Shown: positions 5,142 to 13,075, counted from the first letter of the stretch. The stretch is DNA of 13,075 nucleotides from an uncultured bacterium (GCA_937890835.1 CALADF010000055.1:1-13075), one strand, 5' to 3'. Numbers and translations are program-made. The notes: a model not told the origin generated them from the sequence alone.

Positions 5142-5194
5142 GAGGCTTCGACACCCTTTTTCATCCGCAACCCGTTTAGACCTTTGGGGGCCCT

Positions 5195-6295
5195 ATGAAA
5201 TTCAGCATCAATAAAAGCGAACTGCAAAACGCCATCTCGATTGTCCTGAAGGGTGTTTCCACGCGCTCGACGCTCCCCGTGCTCTCGGGTATCCTCATCG
5301 AAGCCGCCGGCGATAAAATCATTCTCCAAGCGACGGATCTCGAACTGTCTATCCAGTATTCCGCCGCCGCCCTCGTCGAGGAAGACGGCAAGGCCGTTTT
5401 GCCGGGAAAGCTCTTCTCCGACATTGTGAAGAACCTTCCCGACGCCTCGGTTCACGTCGAGGCTCAGGACGAGCGCGCGTTCATCACGTGCGATACCTCG
5501 TCTTTTTCCCTGAAGGCTTTGAACTACGAGGATTTCCCGGGATTCCCCTCCGTCGACGTTCATCAGCGTATCGAAATCCCCTTCACGCAGTTCGCCGCCA
5601 TGGTAAAACGTGTTTCGCGCGTGGTCTCGAAGGATGCGAGCCGCGCCATCCTCACCGGCGTTCTCGTGACGTTGGAGGCGGGTCAGCTGCGCATGGTCGC
5701 CACCGACTCGTACCGCCTCGCGGTTACCGAAGCGCCGATGCCCGATGCGACGGCTGATGAATTCCAGGCCGTCATCGCGGGTTCTTTCCTTTCCGAGATA
5801 GCCTCGCTCCCGAAGACGGAGTCGCCCGTCACCATTGCGCTTGCGGATAACCAGATTCTCGTGACCTGCGAGGATACGGTGTTCATCAACCGGAGGATCG
5901 AGGGGAACTTTCCGAATTACAAGCAGCTCATCCCGGAGAGCTATGTGACTCGCGCTCTCATCGACGTCGATCGCATTGTCGCAGGCGTGAAGCGCGCATC
6001 GCTGCTCGGTTCGTCGACCTCGCCGGTGAAGCTTGATCTGAACATGGCGTCGCAGACGGTCCAGATCTCCGCCGCGTCGCAGGATGTCGGCTCGGCGCAA
6101 GAGACGCTTCCTTGCGAGATCGAGGGCGAAGACGTAGAGATAGCCTTCAACTACTCATACGTGCTCGAGGGGCTTTCCTCGGTCGCCGGCGACAAGGTGT
6201 ATCTCGAGGTGCAGTCTTCCCTTAAGCCCGGCATTTTCCGAGCCGTCGCCCCCGAGAACTATCTGTACTTGGTCATGCCCGTTCGCGTTTCCTAG
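5195..6295 (+). CDS. dnaN: DNA polymerase III beta subunit (sliding clamp)
   Basis: The 366-residue protein has the usual clamp length. It opens MKFSINKSELQNAISIVLKG with the STLPVLSGILIEA segment, and ends ENYLYLVMPVRVS, the conserved C-terminal strand near the clamp's protein-binding pocket. Two such subunits form a ring that tethers the replicative polymerase to DNA. The ATG follows a G-run (5186-5190) that is a weak ribosome site. It has its own TATAAT-type promoter and lies at the edge of the candidate origin. recF starts 47 bases after its stop, so the two are probably co-transcribed. Unlike the common arrangement, dnaA is not its upstream codirectional partner here. Confidence 0.97.
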   Translation: MKFSINKSELQNAISIVLKGVSTRSTLPVLSGILIEAAGDKIILQATDLELSIQYSAAALVEEDGKAVLPGKLFSDIVKNLPDASVHVEAQDERAFITCDTSSFSLKALNYEDFPGFPSVDVHQRIEIPFTQFAAMVKRVSRVVSKDASRAILTGVLVTLEAGQLRMVATDSYRLAVTEAPMPDATADEFQAVIAGSFLSEIASLPKTESPVTIALADNQILVTCEDTVFINRRIEGNFPNYKQLIPESYVTRALIDVDRIVAGVKRASLLGSSTSPVKLDLNMASQTVQISAASQDVGSAQETLPCEIEGEDVEIAFNYSYVLEGLSSVAGDKVYLEVQSSLKPGIFRAVAPENYLYLVMPVRVS

Positions 6296-6301
6296 GTGTT
6301 C

Positions 6302-6346
6302 ATGCGTCGTGAACTCGTGAATCGGTGTGATGGGCGGACTCGATGA
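6302..6346 (+). CDS. Possible 14-codon leader peptide coupled to recF
   Basis: ATG at 6302 opens a short frame, M-R-R-E-L-V-N-R-C-D-G-R-T-R, closed by TGA at 6344-6346. That stop overlaps the recF ATG (6343-6345) as ATGA, the classic coupling arrangement. AGG lies 5 bases upstream and recF has only a weak ribosome site of its own. The frame is too short to show coding selection from one sequence. Confidence 0.25.
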   Translation: MRRELVNRCDGRTR

Positions 6347-7461
6347 CGTTGCGGTTAACGCGCCTGAGCCTGAGAGATTTCAGGTCGTATGATTCGTTCG
6401 AACTTCCCGATATCGGAGGCTTGACGGTTCTTGTCGGTCCAAACGCCGTCGGGAAAACCAACGTCATCGAGGCCGTGCAGCTCATGACGGCGTTGACCTC
6501 CTTTCGTCATGCAACCATCGAGCAGATGATCCGACGCGGCGCGTCGCGTTCTTTGATCGAAGCGACGGTGGAAGACGATCGAAGGTTGCTCGAGTTCGCC
6601 CTGACCATGGAAGACCATGCGCGGCGCTACAAGCTGAACGGAAAGGCGAAACGGCCGGTCGACTTGCGCGGCATGGTGCCATCCATCGTGTTCACGCCCG
6701 ACGATCTGGATCTGGTGAAGGGCTCGGCGGGCAACCGCCGTCGTGCGGTTGACGCGCTCGGGTCGCAGGTGAACGCGAACTACGACGTGATACTCCGCGA
6801 TTACGAACGCGTGCTGCGGCATAAGAACCGGCTTCTCAAAGACGAGGCGTCTGACGCGCTGGTCGATAGTATTGACGAGATGCTCGTGACCTGCGGCGCC
6901 CAATTGACATGCTATCGCCACGCGCTCCTCGATAGGCTTACGCCGCATATGATCGCGTCGTATGAAGGGATTTCGGGCAATAGGGAAAGCCTGACCTGCG
7001 TGTTCACGCCTTCGTGGGAGGCGAAGACCCCATCCGGATCCGGTCCTCGCGTGGAAGTTGCGTATACGCGCGATTCGGTGCGCGAGGCTCTGTCCCGTGC
7101 GTTGGGGGAGCGTCGCGCCGATGAGCGGGCGCGCAAGCGCGCGCTCGTCGGCCCCCACGCCGATGGAATATCTTTCATGCTCGACGACATGGACGCGAGC
7201 TGCTTCGGCAGCCAGGGTCAGCAGAGATCCATCGTGCTGTCTTGCAAGATCGCCGAGGCGCGAATCGTGGAGGAAGTCCTTGATGTGAAGCCGCTCTTGT
7301 TGCTTGACGACGTGATGAGCGAGCTTGACGGCGCCCGCAGGGAAGCCCTCGTCGCATTCATCGCGGAGGACGTTCAGACGATCGTTACCACGGCTAATCT
7401 CGCCTATTTCGATGCGGGTATGCTCGCTCGCGCCGATATCGTCGAGCTTTCTCGGCTCTGA
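6343..7461 (+). CDS. recF: DNA replication and repair protein RecF
   Basis: This 372-residue SMC/ABC-type ATPase helps load RecA at gapped DNA and stalled forks (family knowledge). Walker A GPNAVGKT is at 32-39, the GPHxD motif at 270-274, the ABC signature GSQGQQR at 289-295, and Walker B LLLLDD at 318-323, followed by MSELD (325-329). The length is normal. The ATG at 6343 is the first start after an in-frame stop at 6328-6330 and has a weak GGGCGG ribosome site. It follows dnaN by 47 bases. No dciA (DUF721) gene, which often follows recF in Actinomycetota, lies between it and gyrB. Confidence 0.96.
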   Translation: MTLRLTRLSLRDFRSYDSFELPDIGGLTVLVGPNAVGKTNVIEAVQLMTALTSFRHATIEQMIRRGASRSLIEATVEDDRRLLEFALTMEDHARRYKLNGKAKRPVDLRGMVPSIVFTPDDLDLVKGSAGNRRRAVDALGSQVNANYDVILRDYERVLRHKNRLLKDEASDALVDSIDEMLVTCGAQLTCYRHALLDRLTPHMIASYEGISGNRESLTCVFTPSWEAKTPSGSGPRVEVAYTRDSVREALSRALGERRADERARKRALVGPHADGISFMLDDMDASCFGSQGQQRSIVLSCKIAEARIVEEVLDVKPLLLLDDVMSELDGARREALVAFIAEDVQTIVTTANLAYFDAGMLARADIVELSRL

Positions 7462-7467
7462 GATAGC

Positions 7468-7513
7468 TTCTGATGCGTCATATGGTTCAAAATTTTCATC
7501 GACGCATCTAGAA
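7468..7513. repeat. Inverted repeat downstream of recF
   Basis: TTCTGATGCGTC (7468-7479) pairs with GACGCATCTAGAA (7501-7513), a 12-pair stem with one bulged base. The loop of 21 bases contains AAAATTTT. No T-run follows, so it is a weak terminator candidate at best. It could instead be an operator for gyrB or an mRNA end-protecting hairpin for recF. Confidence 0.45.
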
Positions 7514-7596
7514 ACTACAAAAATAGCTAAACCATACCTTAGAACGGCTTATATGAGCCAATTTAAGGCGCGTTGGGTAATTGACTTCGTAAGGGA

Positions 7597-7605
7597 TGTT
7601 ATAAT
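7597..7605 (+). promoter_or_regulatory. Extended -10 promoter of gyrB
   Basis: TGTTATAAT has a perfect TATAAT with the TGn extension. TTGACT (7581-7586) is only 13 bases upstream, too close for a standard -35, so the extended -10 probably carries recognition. The start would be near 7612. A 7-pair inverted repeat AAGCGCT (7607-7613) / AGCGCTT (7629-7635) overlaps the start point. The leader is about 54 bases. Confidence 0.6.
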
Positions 7606-7665
7606 AAAGCGCTATGCGTTCCACCGGGAGCGCTTCTTTCGTGTTTTGAGGAAGAAGGAGTGTAA

Positions 7666-9612
7666 GTGGCAACAGAAAACTCAAGCCATTACAACGAGGG
7701 TGACATTCGCGTACTCGAAGGACTCGAGGCCGTTCGTCTTCGCCCTGGTATGTACATCGGCTCAACCGGTCCTCGCGGCTTACATCATCTCGTGTACGAG
7801 GTCGTCGACAACGCCGTCGACGAGGCTCTTGCAGGATATTGCACGGCGATCGATGTCACCATCCATAAAGACAACGCCATCACGGTTATCGACAACGGTC
7901 GCGGTATTCCCGTCGGCATGCATCCTAAGGAGAAGATTCCGACGGTTGAGGTGGTTTTAACCAAGCTTCATGCCGGCGGCAAGTTCGACGGCGAGGGTTA
8001 TAAGGTATCCGGCGGTCTTCACGGCGTCGGCGTTTCCTGCGTCAACGCACTCTCGACGCGTTTGGAGGTTGTTACCAAACGTGATGGCGGCGCTTACAAG
8101 ATCGCGTTCGAACGCGGTTTGACGGTGGAGAAGCTGGAACGCATCGGCGACTCCGACGAAACGGGAACGACCGTTAGCTTCTGGCCCGACGCTGATATCT
8201 TCACCGACACCACGGTTTACGACTACGACACCCTTGCCAACCGCTTCCGCGAGATGGCGTTCCTCAACAAGGGGCTGAAGATCTCCCTCCATGACGAGCG
8301 CATCGTCGAGGCGGACGGCGCTCCCCGAACGGAGGTGTTCCAGGCCAACGGCGGCATCGTCGACTTCGTCAAGTACCTCAACGAGGGCAAGGAGACGCTG
8401 AACAAACCTGTTTATTTCGAGGCGGAAAGCGAAGACGGCACGGTTGAGGTGGCCCTTCAATGGTCGACCTCTTATTCGACCAACTCGGTCATGGCGTTCG
8501 CCAACAACATCAACACCCATGAGGGGGGCACGCATCTCGACGGCTTCAAGCAGGCCATCACGCGCACAATCAACGAATATGCCCGAAGCAAAGGTCTTCT
8601 GAAGGATAAAGAGCCGAACCTCTCGGGCGAGGACGCTCGCGAGGGCTTGGCCGCCATCATCTCCGTGAAGCTGCATGATCCGCAGTTCGAGGGTCAGACG
8701 AAGACGAAACTCGGCAACACCGAGATTCGCCCGCTTGTCCAAAACGCGGTAACGCATGGCCTTGCCGAGTACCTCGAGGAGAACCCGACGCCCGCGAAGC
8801 GCATCGTATCGAAAGCGACCCAGGCGTTGAAAGCGCGCGAAGCAGCCCGCAAGGCGCGTGAGATGACGCGTCGCAAGAACGTGCTCGACTCGTTCGCACT
8901 GCCGGGCAAGCTCGCCGACTGCTCATCCAAAGACGCTTCCGAATCCGAGATCTTCATCGTCGAGGGCGACTCCGCAGGTGGCTCGGCGAAGCAGGCGCGC
9001 GATCGTAAGACGCAGGCTATCTTGCCCCTTCGCGGCAAGATCCTCAACGTCGAGCGCGCGGGTCTGCACCGCTCGCTGTCTTCGGAGACCATCTCGTCGC
9101 TCATCACGGCCATCGGCACCAACATCGGCGACGACTTCGACGCCGACAAGGCGCGCTACCACCGTATCGTCATCATGACCGACGCCGACGTCGACGGCGC
9201 GCACATCCGCATTCTTCTACTGACGTTTTTCTATCGGTACATGCCCGAGCTCATCAACCGCGGCTACGTGTACATCGCGCAGCCTCCCATCTTCGGCGTG
9301 AAGAAGAAAAACTCGCGTAACGCCAAGATCGAGCGCTACATCTACGACGAGAGCTCGTTGTCCCAGGTGCTTGAGGAGATGGGCGGGTCGGAGAAATACG
9401 ACGTCCAGCGTTACAAGGGCCTCGGCGAGATGGACCCCGAGCAGCTGTGGGAGACCACCATGGAGCCGGCGACCCGCACGCTCTTGCAGGTGAACATCGA
9501 CGATGCCGCCGAAGCCGAGCGCGTGGTGAGCGAGCTCATGGGCGATCAGGTTGAGCCGCGCAAGCAGTTCATTCAAAAGCACGCGCGAGACGTTCGATTC
9601 CTGGATATCTAA
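7666..9612 (+). CDS. gyrB: DNA gyrase subunit B
   Basis: This 648-residue protein is the ATPase/TOPRIM subunit of gyrase, which introduces negative supercoils. The GHKL ATPase site has E45 and N49 (YEVVDNAVDEA), DNGRG (76-80) and GGLHGVG (116-122). The TOPRIM domain has EGDSAGG (433-439) and DADVD (506-510), and the conserved QRYKGLGEM lies at 581-589. The length fits the Gram-positive form, without the insert seen in proteobacteria. The start is GTG at 7666 with an excellent AAGGAG 5 bases upstream. It is separated from recF by 204 bases with its own promoter, and gyrA follows after 53 bases with no visible promoter, so gyrBA is probably one operon. Confidence 0.98.
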   Translation: MATENSSHYNEGDIRVLEGLEAVRLRPGMYIGSTGPRGLHHLVYEVVDNAVDEALAGYCTAIDVTIHKDNAITVIDNGRGIPVGMHPKEKIPTVEVVLTKLHAGGKFDGEGYKVSGGLHGVGVSCVNALSTRLEVVTKRDGGAYKIAFERGLTVEKLERIGDSDETGTTVSFWPDADIFTDTTVYDYDTLANRFREMAFLNKGLKISLHDERIVEADGAPRTEVFQANGGIVDFVKYLNEGKETLNKPVYFEAESEDGTVEVALQWSTSYSTNSVMAFANNINTHEGGTHLDGFKQAITRTINEYARSKGLLKDKEPNLSGEDAREGLAAIISVKLHDPQFEGQTKTKLGNTEIRPLVQNAVTHGLAEYLEENPTPAKRIVSKATQALKAREAARKAREMTRRKNVLDSFALPGKLADCSSKDASESEIFIVEGDSAGGSAKQARDRKTQAILPLRGKILNVERAGLHRSLSSETISSLITAIGTNIGDDFDADKARYHRIVIMTDADVDGAHIRILLLTFFYRYMPELINRGYVYIAQPPIFGVKKKNSRNAKIERYIYDESSLSQVLEEMGGSEKYDVQRYKGLGEMDPEQLWETTMEPATRTLLQVNIDDAAEAERVVSELMGDQVEPRKQFIQKHARDVRFLDI

Positions 9613-9665
9613 CGATTCCGCACGGATTTCAACCATCGTTCGCCCGTTAATTCGAAGGGAATTAT

Positions 9666-12293
9666 ATGACTGAAGAAAACGAGGGCTTCATTTCAGAGGA
9701 AGAGCGCGCTAAGTCGATGATCGTCGACATGCCCAGTCCTCATGGAGCCATCATCGAAGATGCCAACGGCGGTGAGGGCACCATCGTGCGCTCGGCTTAT
9801 CTTGGCAAGGAGATGCAGACGTCGTTCCTCGAGTACGCCATGAGCGTTATCGTCTCCCGAGCGCTGCCCGATGTCCGTGACGGTCTGAAGCCCGTTCATC
9901 GCCGCATACTCTACGCTATGAACGAGTCCGGCTACCTGCCCACCAAGCCCCATATGAAATCCGCCCGTACGGTCGGCGACGTCATCGGCAAGTACCACCC
10001 GCACGGCGACTCGGCCGTTTACGACACGATGGTTCGCCTCGCCCAGCCGTTCTCCATGCGTCTTCCGCTGATCGACGGTCACGGAAACTTCGGCTCGATC
10101 GACGGCGACTCGGCTGCCGCCATGCGCTACACCGAGGCGCGCCTCGACAAGCCCGCGATGGAGCTGCTGCGCGATCTCGACAAGGAGACCGTCGACTTCC
10201 AGCCCAACTACGACGAAAGCCTGCAAGAACCCCAGGTTCTTCCCGCGCGCTTCCCAAACCTGCTGGTCAACGGCTCGAACGGCATCGCGGTCGGCATGGC
10301 CACCAACATACCGCCGCACAACCTCGGCGAAACCATCGACGCGACATGCCTCATGCTCGACAACCCCGAGGTCAGCACGCAGGAGCTGATGCAGGTTCTT
10401 CCCGGTCCAGATTTCCCCACCGGCGGCATCATCATGGGTCGCAAGGGCATCCTCGATGCGTACGAGACGGGGCATGGCAACCTCACCGTCCGTGCTAAGT
10501 GCGAGATCGAGGAGAAGAAGAGCGGACGCTACTCCATCGTCGTGAAGGAGATCCCCTATCAGGTGAATCGCAAGCGCCTGCTTGAGAAGCTCGGCGAGCT
10601 CGTGCGCGACAAGAAATTGCCCGAGATCAGCAACATTCATGACGCTGCCGACCGTCGCGGTATCGACATCATCATCGACTTGAAATCCAACGCCATCCCG
10701 CAGGTTGTGCTGAACAAGCTTTTCAAGCATACCCAACTTCAGGTTGGCTTCGGGTGCAATATGCTGGCGCTCGTCGACGGCGCCCCCCGCGTTCTCTCCC
10801 TCAAAGAGATCCTCTATTACTATATCGAGCACCAGAAGGACGTCATCGTTCGCCGCACGCGCTACGAGCTTGCCAAAGCGGAAGAGCGCGCTCATATTCT
10901 CGAAGGCTACATCATCGCCCTCGACAACATCGACGAAGTCATTCAGATCATTCGCTCTTCCCAGACCGACAAGGAAGCCGGCGCGCGCCTGACCGAGCGC
11001 TTCGGTTTGACGAAGAAGCAGACGGACGCCATTCTCGAGATGCGCCTGCGCCGCCTCACCGGACTCGAGCGCAGCAAGATCGAGGAGGAGTTGAAAGAGC
11101 TTCGCGAGAAGATCGCGTACTACAAGCGCGTCCTGAGCGATGAGTCGCTGGTGCGCGAGATCATCAAAGAGGAGCTTCTCGAGATCAAGCGCAAGTTCGG
11201 CACGCCGCGTAAGACCCAGATTTCCGGCGAGGCGAAAGACATCGAGGTCGAGGACCTCATCGCCGACGAAGCGATGGTCGTCACCATGACGAAGGCCGGG
11301 TACATCAAGCGCCTGCCCGTGAGCACGTATCGTCAGCAAAAGCGCGGCGGCAAGGGCATGCAGGGCGTAAACCTGAAGGATTCCGACTTCGTCGAACACC
11401 TCTTCGTGGCGTCGACGCTTTCCTACATGCTGTTCTTCTCCACCGCCGGCAAGGTGTACCGCCTGAAGGTGTACGAGATTCCCGAAGCATCACGTCATGC
11501 ACGCGGCACTGCCATCGTGAACCTTCTTCCGCTCGCCAAGGATGAGACCATCTCGGCGGTTATCTCGACGAAGGAGTTCCCCGAGGACGAGTACCTCATG
11601 TTCGCCACGGCCCAGGGCATGGTGAAGAAGACCTCGATGAACCTGTACGACCGCACGCGCCGCGACGGGTTGATCGCCATCAACTTGAAGGACGAGGATG
11701 AGCTTATCGCGGTTCGCCGTGTCGCCGAGGGCGAGAAGGTCATCATGGTCTCGAGTGCCGGTAAGGCGATTCTCTGGGATGAGGGCGAGGTGCGCTCGAT
11801 GGGCCGCGACACCATGGGTGTTCGCGGTATGAACGTCCCCGCTGACGCGCATGTGCTCGGCATGGAGGTAGCGCGTCCCGAAACCGACCTGTTCGTCATC
11901 ACCGAGAAGGGCTTCGGCAAGCGTACCCCGATCACCGAGTATCCCGAGCACCATCGCGGCGGTCAGGGAGTTTACACCATCACCATGACGCAGAAGAAGG
12001 GTCTGCTTTCGGTCATGAAGATCGTCGGGCACGATGACGAGATCATGATCATCTCCGAAGAGGGTGTCGTCGTGCGTACCCCCGTGGAGGGCATCTCCGA
12101 GCTGGGGCGTTCCACGCAGGGGGTGTGCGTGATGAAGATTCAGGATAAGGATCGCGTCACCGCCGTGGCCATTTCCTCGACGGGGAAGAAGAAGGCGAAG
12201 GCGCAAGGTGACGATTCGCCCCAGGTGGAGTCTCTCGCCGGCAACGAACCGTTGACTGAGGGCGATCTCGACGACATGGACGATGACGAGTAG
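9666..12293 (+). CDS. gyrA: DNA gyrase subunit A
   Basis: This 875-residue protein is the DNA breakage-reunion subunit of gyrase. The catalytic tyrosine is Y155 in AAAMRYTEARL. The quinolone-determining region HPHGDSAVYD (111-120) keeps Ser116 and Asp120, the counterparts of E. coli Ser83 and Asp87, so the common resistance changes are absent. The GyrA box QKRGGKG (558-564), needed for DNA wrapping and supercoiling, supports gyrase rather than topoisomerase IV. The C-terminal pinwheel runs from about 530 to 830, and the tail is acidic (DDMDDDE). About 30 extra, mostly acidic residues precede the conserved LEYAMS segment compared with E. coli. The ATG at 9666 has an AAGGGA ribosome site; later ATGs (M18, M22) are possible but less well supported. 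Confidence 0.98.
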   Translation: MTEENEGFISEEERAKSMIVDMPSPHGAIIEDANGGEGTIVRSAYLGKEMQTSFLEYAMSVIVSRALPDVRDGLKPVHRRILYAMNESGYLPTKPHMKSARTVGDVIGKYHPHGDSAVYDTMVRLAQPFSMRLPLIDGHGNFGSIDGDSAAAMRYTEARLDKPAMELLRDLDKETVDFQPNYDESLQEPQVLPARFPNLLVNGSNGIAVGMATNIPPHNLGETIDATCLMLDNPEVSTQELMQVLPGPDFPTGGIIMGRKGILDAYETGHGNLTVRAKCEIEEKKSGRYSIVVKEIPYQVNRKRLLEKLGELVRDKKLPEISNIHDAADRRGIDIIIDLKSNAIPQVVLNKLFKHTQLQVGFGCNMLALVDGAPRVLSLKEILYYYIEHQKDVIVRRTRYELAKAEERAHILEGYIIALDNIDEVIQIIRSSQTDKEAGARLTERFGLTKKQTDAILEMRLRRLTGLERSKIEEELKELREKIAYYKRVLSDESLVREIIKEELLEIKRKFGTPRKTQISGEAKDIEVEDLIADEAMVVTMTKAGYIKRLPVSTYRQQKRGGKGMQGVNLKDSDFVEHLFVASTLSYMLFFSTAGKVYRLKVYEIPEASRHARGTAIVNLLPLAKDETISAVISTKEFPEDEYLMFATAQGMVKKTSMNLYDRTRRDGLIAINLKDEDELIAVRRVAEGEKVIMVSSAGKAILWDEGEVRSMGRDTMGVRGMNVPADAHVLGMEVARPETDLFVITEKGFGKRTPITEYPEHHRGGQGVYTITMTQKKGLLSVMKIVGHDDEIMIISEEGVVVRTPVEGISELGRSTQGVCVMKIQDKDRVTAVAISSTGKKKAKAQGDDSPQVESLAGNEPLTEGDLDDMDDDE

Positions 12294-12316
12294 TTCTCGT
12301 TTCAATATTTACCTTT

Positions 12317-12352
12317 GAAAAGAGAGGGGCTCAGACGAGCCTCTCTCTTTTC
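12317..12352. terminator. Bidirectional intrinsic terminator between gyrA and the DUF151 gene
   Basis: Arms 12317-12332 and 12337-12352 form a 16-pair stem with one G-T wobble and a 4-base loop (AGAC). The outer pairs are A-T rich, so each strand's transcript ends its stem with CTTTTC. It lies 24 bases past the gyrA stop and serves the convergent DUF151 gene from the other side. Confidence 0.9.
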
Positions 12353-12457
12353 GGGTATTTGGTTTGCGCTGCGCATTGAAGGCGCGGTTGAGAACCCTCT
12401 CGGGACCGGTTGTTCCGATTCGATCAGATTCGCTGCGCTCTCGGCGACGAGATTTTG

Positions 12458-12958
12458 CTACGCTTCGAAGTCCTCGGGGGTGAGGTCCTCCAGAAACGTC
12501 TTGAATTCCGCCATCTCCTCCTCGGGGTTGAGGTGCGGCTTGAAAAGGTGGGGGAAGGACGCCTTCTCCAGGACTTCCTCGTCGGCGTAAAACGGAGCAC
12601 CTTGCCTTATAGCCAAAGCGAGCGCGTCCGAGGGTCGTGCGTCGAGTTCGATAAGTCGTCCTCCCTGGGTGAGAAAAAGGTGTGCGTAAAACGTTTGCTT
12701 CCTCACTTCGTGAATGACGACGTGATCGACTCGGGCGTCGAGATTGGTTATCGTATCGAGAAAGAGGTCGTGGGTGAGGGGGCGCGCCGGGTGCACGTTC
12801 TCTATGGCCAAGCTGATTTGAGCCGCTTCGTTCGGCCCGATCCATATGGGAATGACGCGCGTCTTTCCCTCTGGCGACTCCTCGATCGCTTCGAGGACGA
12901 GCACTGAAGGCTGGTTTGGTCTTGCGACGATAAGCGTTAGCACGCGAAGTGGGATCAT
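12458..12958 (-). CDS. DUF151 / bifunctional nuclease (BFN) family protein
   Basis: This 166-residue protein carries a full DUF151 domain. It starts MIPLRVLTLIV, contains VIPIWIGPNEAAQISLAI (35-52) and the diagnostic ARPSDALALA (107-116), and ends with an acidic tail (143-166). Some members of the family have been described as nucleases; the bacterial role here is not known to me. The start at 12958 is chosen because GGAG lies 6 bases upstream and the domain begins there; the frame is open to 13033, but that extension is not family-like. An AT-rich -10-like TATTAAAAT lies at 12985-12993 with no good -35. It is convergent with gyrA across the shared terminator. The 105 bases between terminator and stop contain nothing I can name. 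Confidence 0.9.
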   Translation of the reverse strand: MIPLRVLTLIVARPNQPSVLVLEAIEESPEGKTRVIPIWIGPNEAAQISLAIENVHPARPLTHDLFLDTITNLDARVDHVVIHEVRKQTFYAHLFLTQGGRLIELDARPSDALALAIRQGAPFYADEEVLEKASFPHLFKPHLNPEEEMAEFKTFLEDLTPEDFEA

Positions 12959-13047
12959 GCATGGCTCCAATCTGCGATGATTCCATTTTAATAGTTGCGC
13001 GCGGTTGAGGGATCGTTCTCGGGATATAGGCAAAAAAGTGTGTCCGT

Positions 13048-13056
13048 TTATCCACT
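13048..13056 (+). promoter_or_regulatory. Near-consensus DnaA box TTATCCACT
   Basis: It is one base from TTATCCACA and lies about 90 bases upstream of the DUF151 start codon, near the right edge of the window. A single site may be chance, or may link this gene to the initiation cycle. Confidence 0.35.
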
Positions 13057-13075
13057 CTTTTGCCAGTTCACAATA

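Larger units (their letters stand above)
4438..5194. other. Candidate chromosomal origin (oriC) between divergent dnaA-side and dnaN-side genes
   Basis: This stretch of about 757 bases holds no plausible gene and is clearly more AT-rich than its surroundings. It has two exact TTATCAACA boxes (4599-4607, 4811-4819) and TTATCAACG (4518-4526). Variants in the same direction are TTATTCACC (4463), AAATCCACA (4498), TTTTCAACA (4538), CTTTCAACA (4548), AAATCAACA (4856) and TTTTCCACA (4967). In the reverse direction are TGTGAATAC (4560), AGTGGAAAA (4622), AGTGGAAAG (4655), TGTTGAGAA (4675), AGTTGAAAA (4840), GGTGGAAAA (5002) and TGTTGAAAT (5016). The 4838-4880 segment is the most AT-rich and could be the unwinding element. 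Genes on both sides run away from it, as expected of leading-strand genes at a bidirectional origin. Confidence 0.75.

Noticed and set aside
5045..6100. 351-codon open frame antisense to dnaN
   Set aside because: Shadow frame rich in Arg and His with no domain; its end runs into the phased-repeat block upstream of dnaN.
9693..11399. 568-codon open frame antisense to gyrA
   Set aside because: It lies wholly opposite a conserved gene, and its sequence shows no family motif. Long antisense frames arise from biased third positions in GC-rich genes.
12959..13033. N-terminal extension of the DUF151 protein by 25 residues
   Set aside because: The DUF151 domain begins at the 12958 ATG, which has a good GGAG ribosome site. 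The upstream part runs over likely promoter DNA.
1..13075. CRISPR array, insertion sequence, prophage or integron
   Set aside because: No regularly spaced repeat-spacer units, transposase or integrase motifs, or terminal repeats were seen; gene content is core chromosomal.

Overview
The window is a chromosomal replication-origin neighbourhood. Left to right it carries yidD (cut by the left edge), rnpA, rpmH, dnaA and an unusual GHKL-ATPase/winged-helix gene, all on the minus strand. A gene-free stretch of about 750 bp with many DnaA-box-like 9-mers follows. Then come dnaN, recF, gyrB and gyrA on the plus strand, and finally a minus-strand DUF151/BFN-family gene. Protein features (a GyrB/GyrA pair of Gram-positive/actinobacterial type, a DnaA with a very long Q/P/A/S-rich linker) and moderately high GC suggest Actinomycetota. 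I favour class Coriobacteriia (Eggerthellales-like), but this is recognition by eye, not a search result.

Layout: 1-680 is the rpmH-rnpA-yidD operon behind a clear promoter (TTGATA, 17 bp, TATACT at 718-746). 681-1193 is a 513-bp gap holding that promoter, a strong 894-926 hairpin, an AT-rich patch and a near-consensus DnaA box. 1194-3152 is dnaA, and 3238-4437 is the GHKL/wHTH gene. 4438-5194 is the best candidate for oriC: two exact TTATCAACA boxes, many variants, direct repeats, and a palindrome/phased-repeat block in front of the dnaN promoter. 5195-7461 holds dnaN and recF. gyrB has its own extended -10 promoter in the 204-bp gap before it, and gyrA follows. A 16-bp-stem terminator at 12317-12352 separates gyrA from the convergent DUF151 gene.

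The genes work together in chromosome duplication and topology: DnaA opens the origin, DnaN clamps the polymerase, RecF handles gaps and stalled forks, and gyrase sets the supercoiling. rpmH-rnpA-yidD are the usual origin neighbours for ribosome, tRNA and membrane-protein maturation. Two things stand out. First, dnaA points away from dnaN, so the box-rich region lies between two divergent blocks, and a second candidate origin half lies on the far side of dnaA. Second, the gene between dnaA and that region encodes a soluble GHKL ATPase fused through a Tyr/Pro/Gly-rich linker to a winged helix, with no function I recognise.
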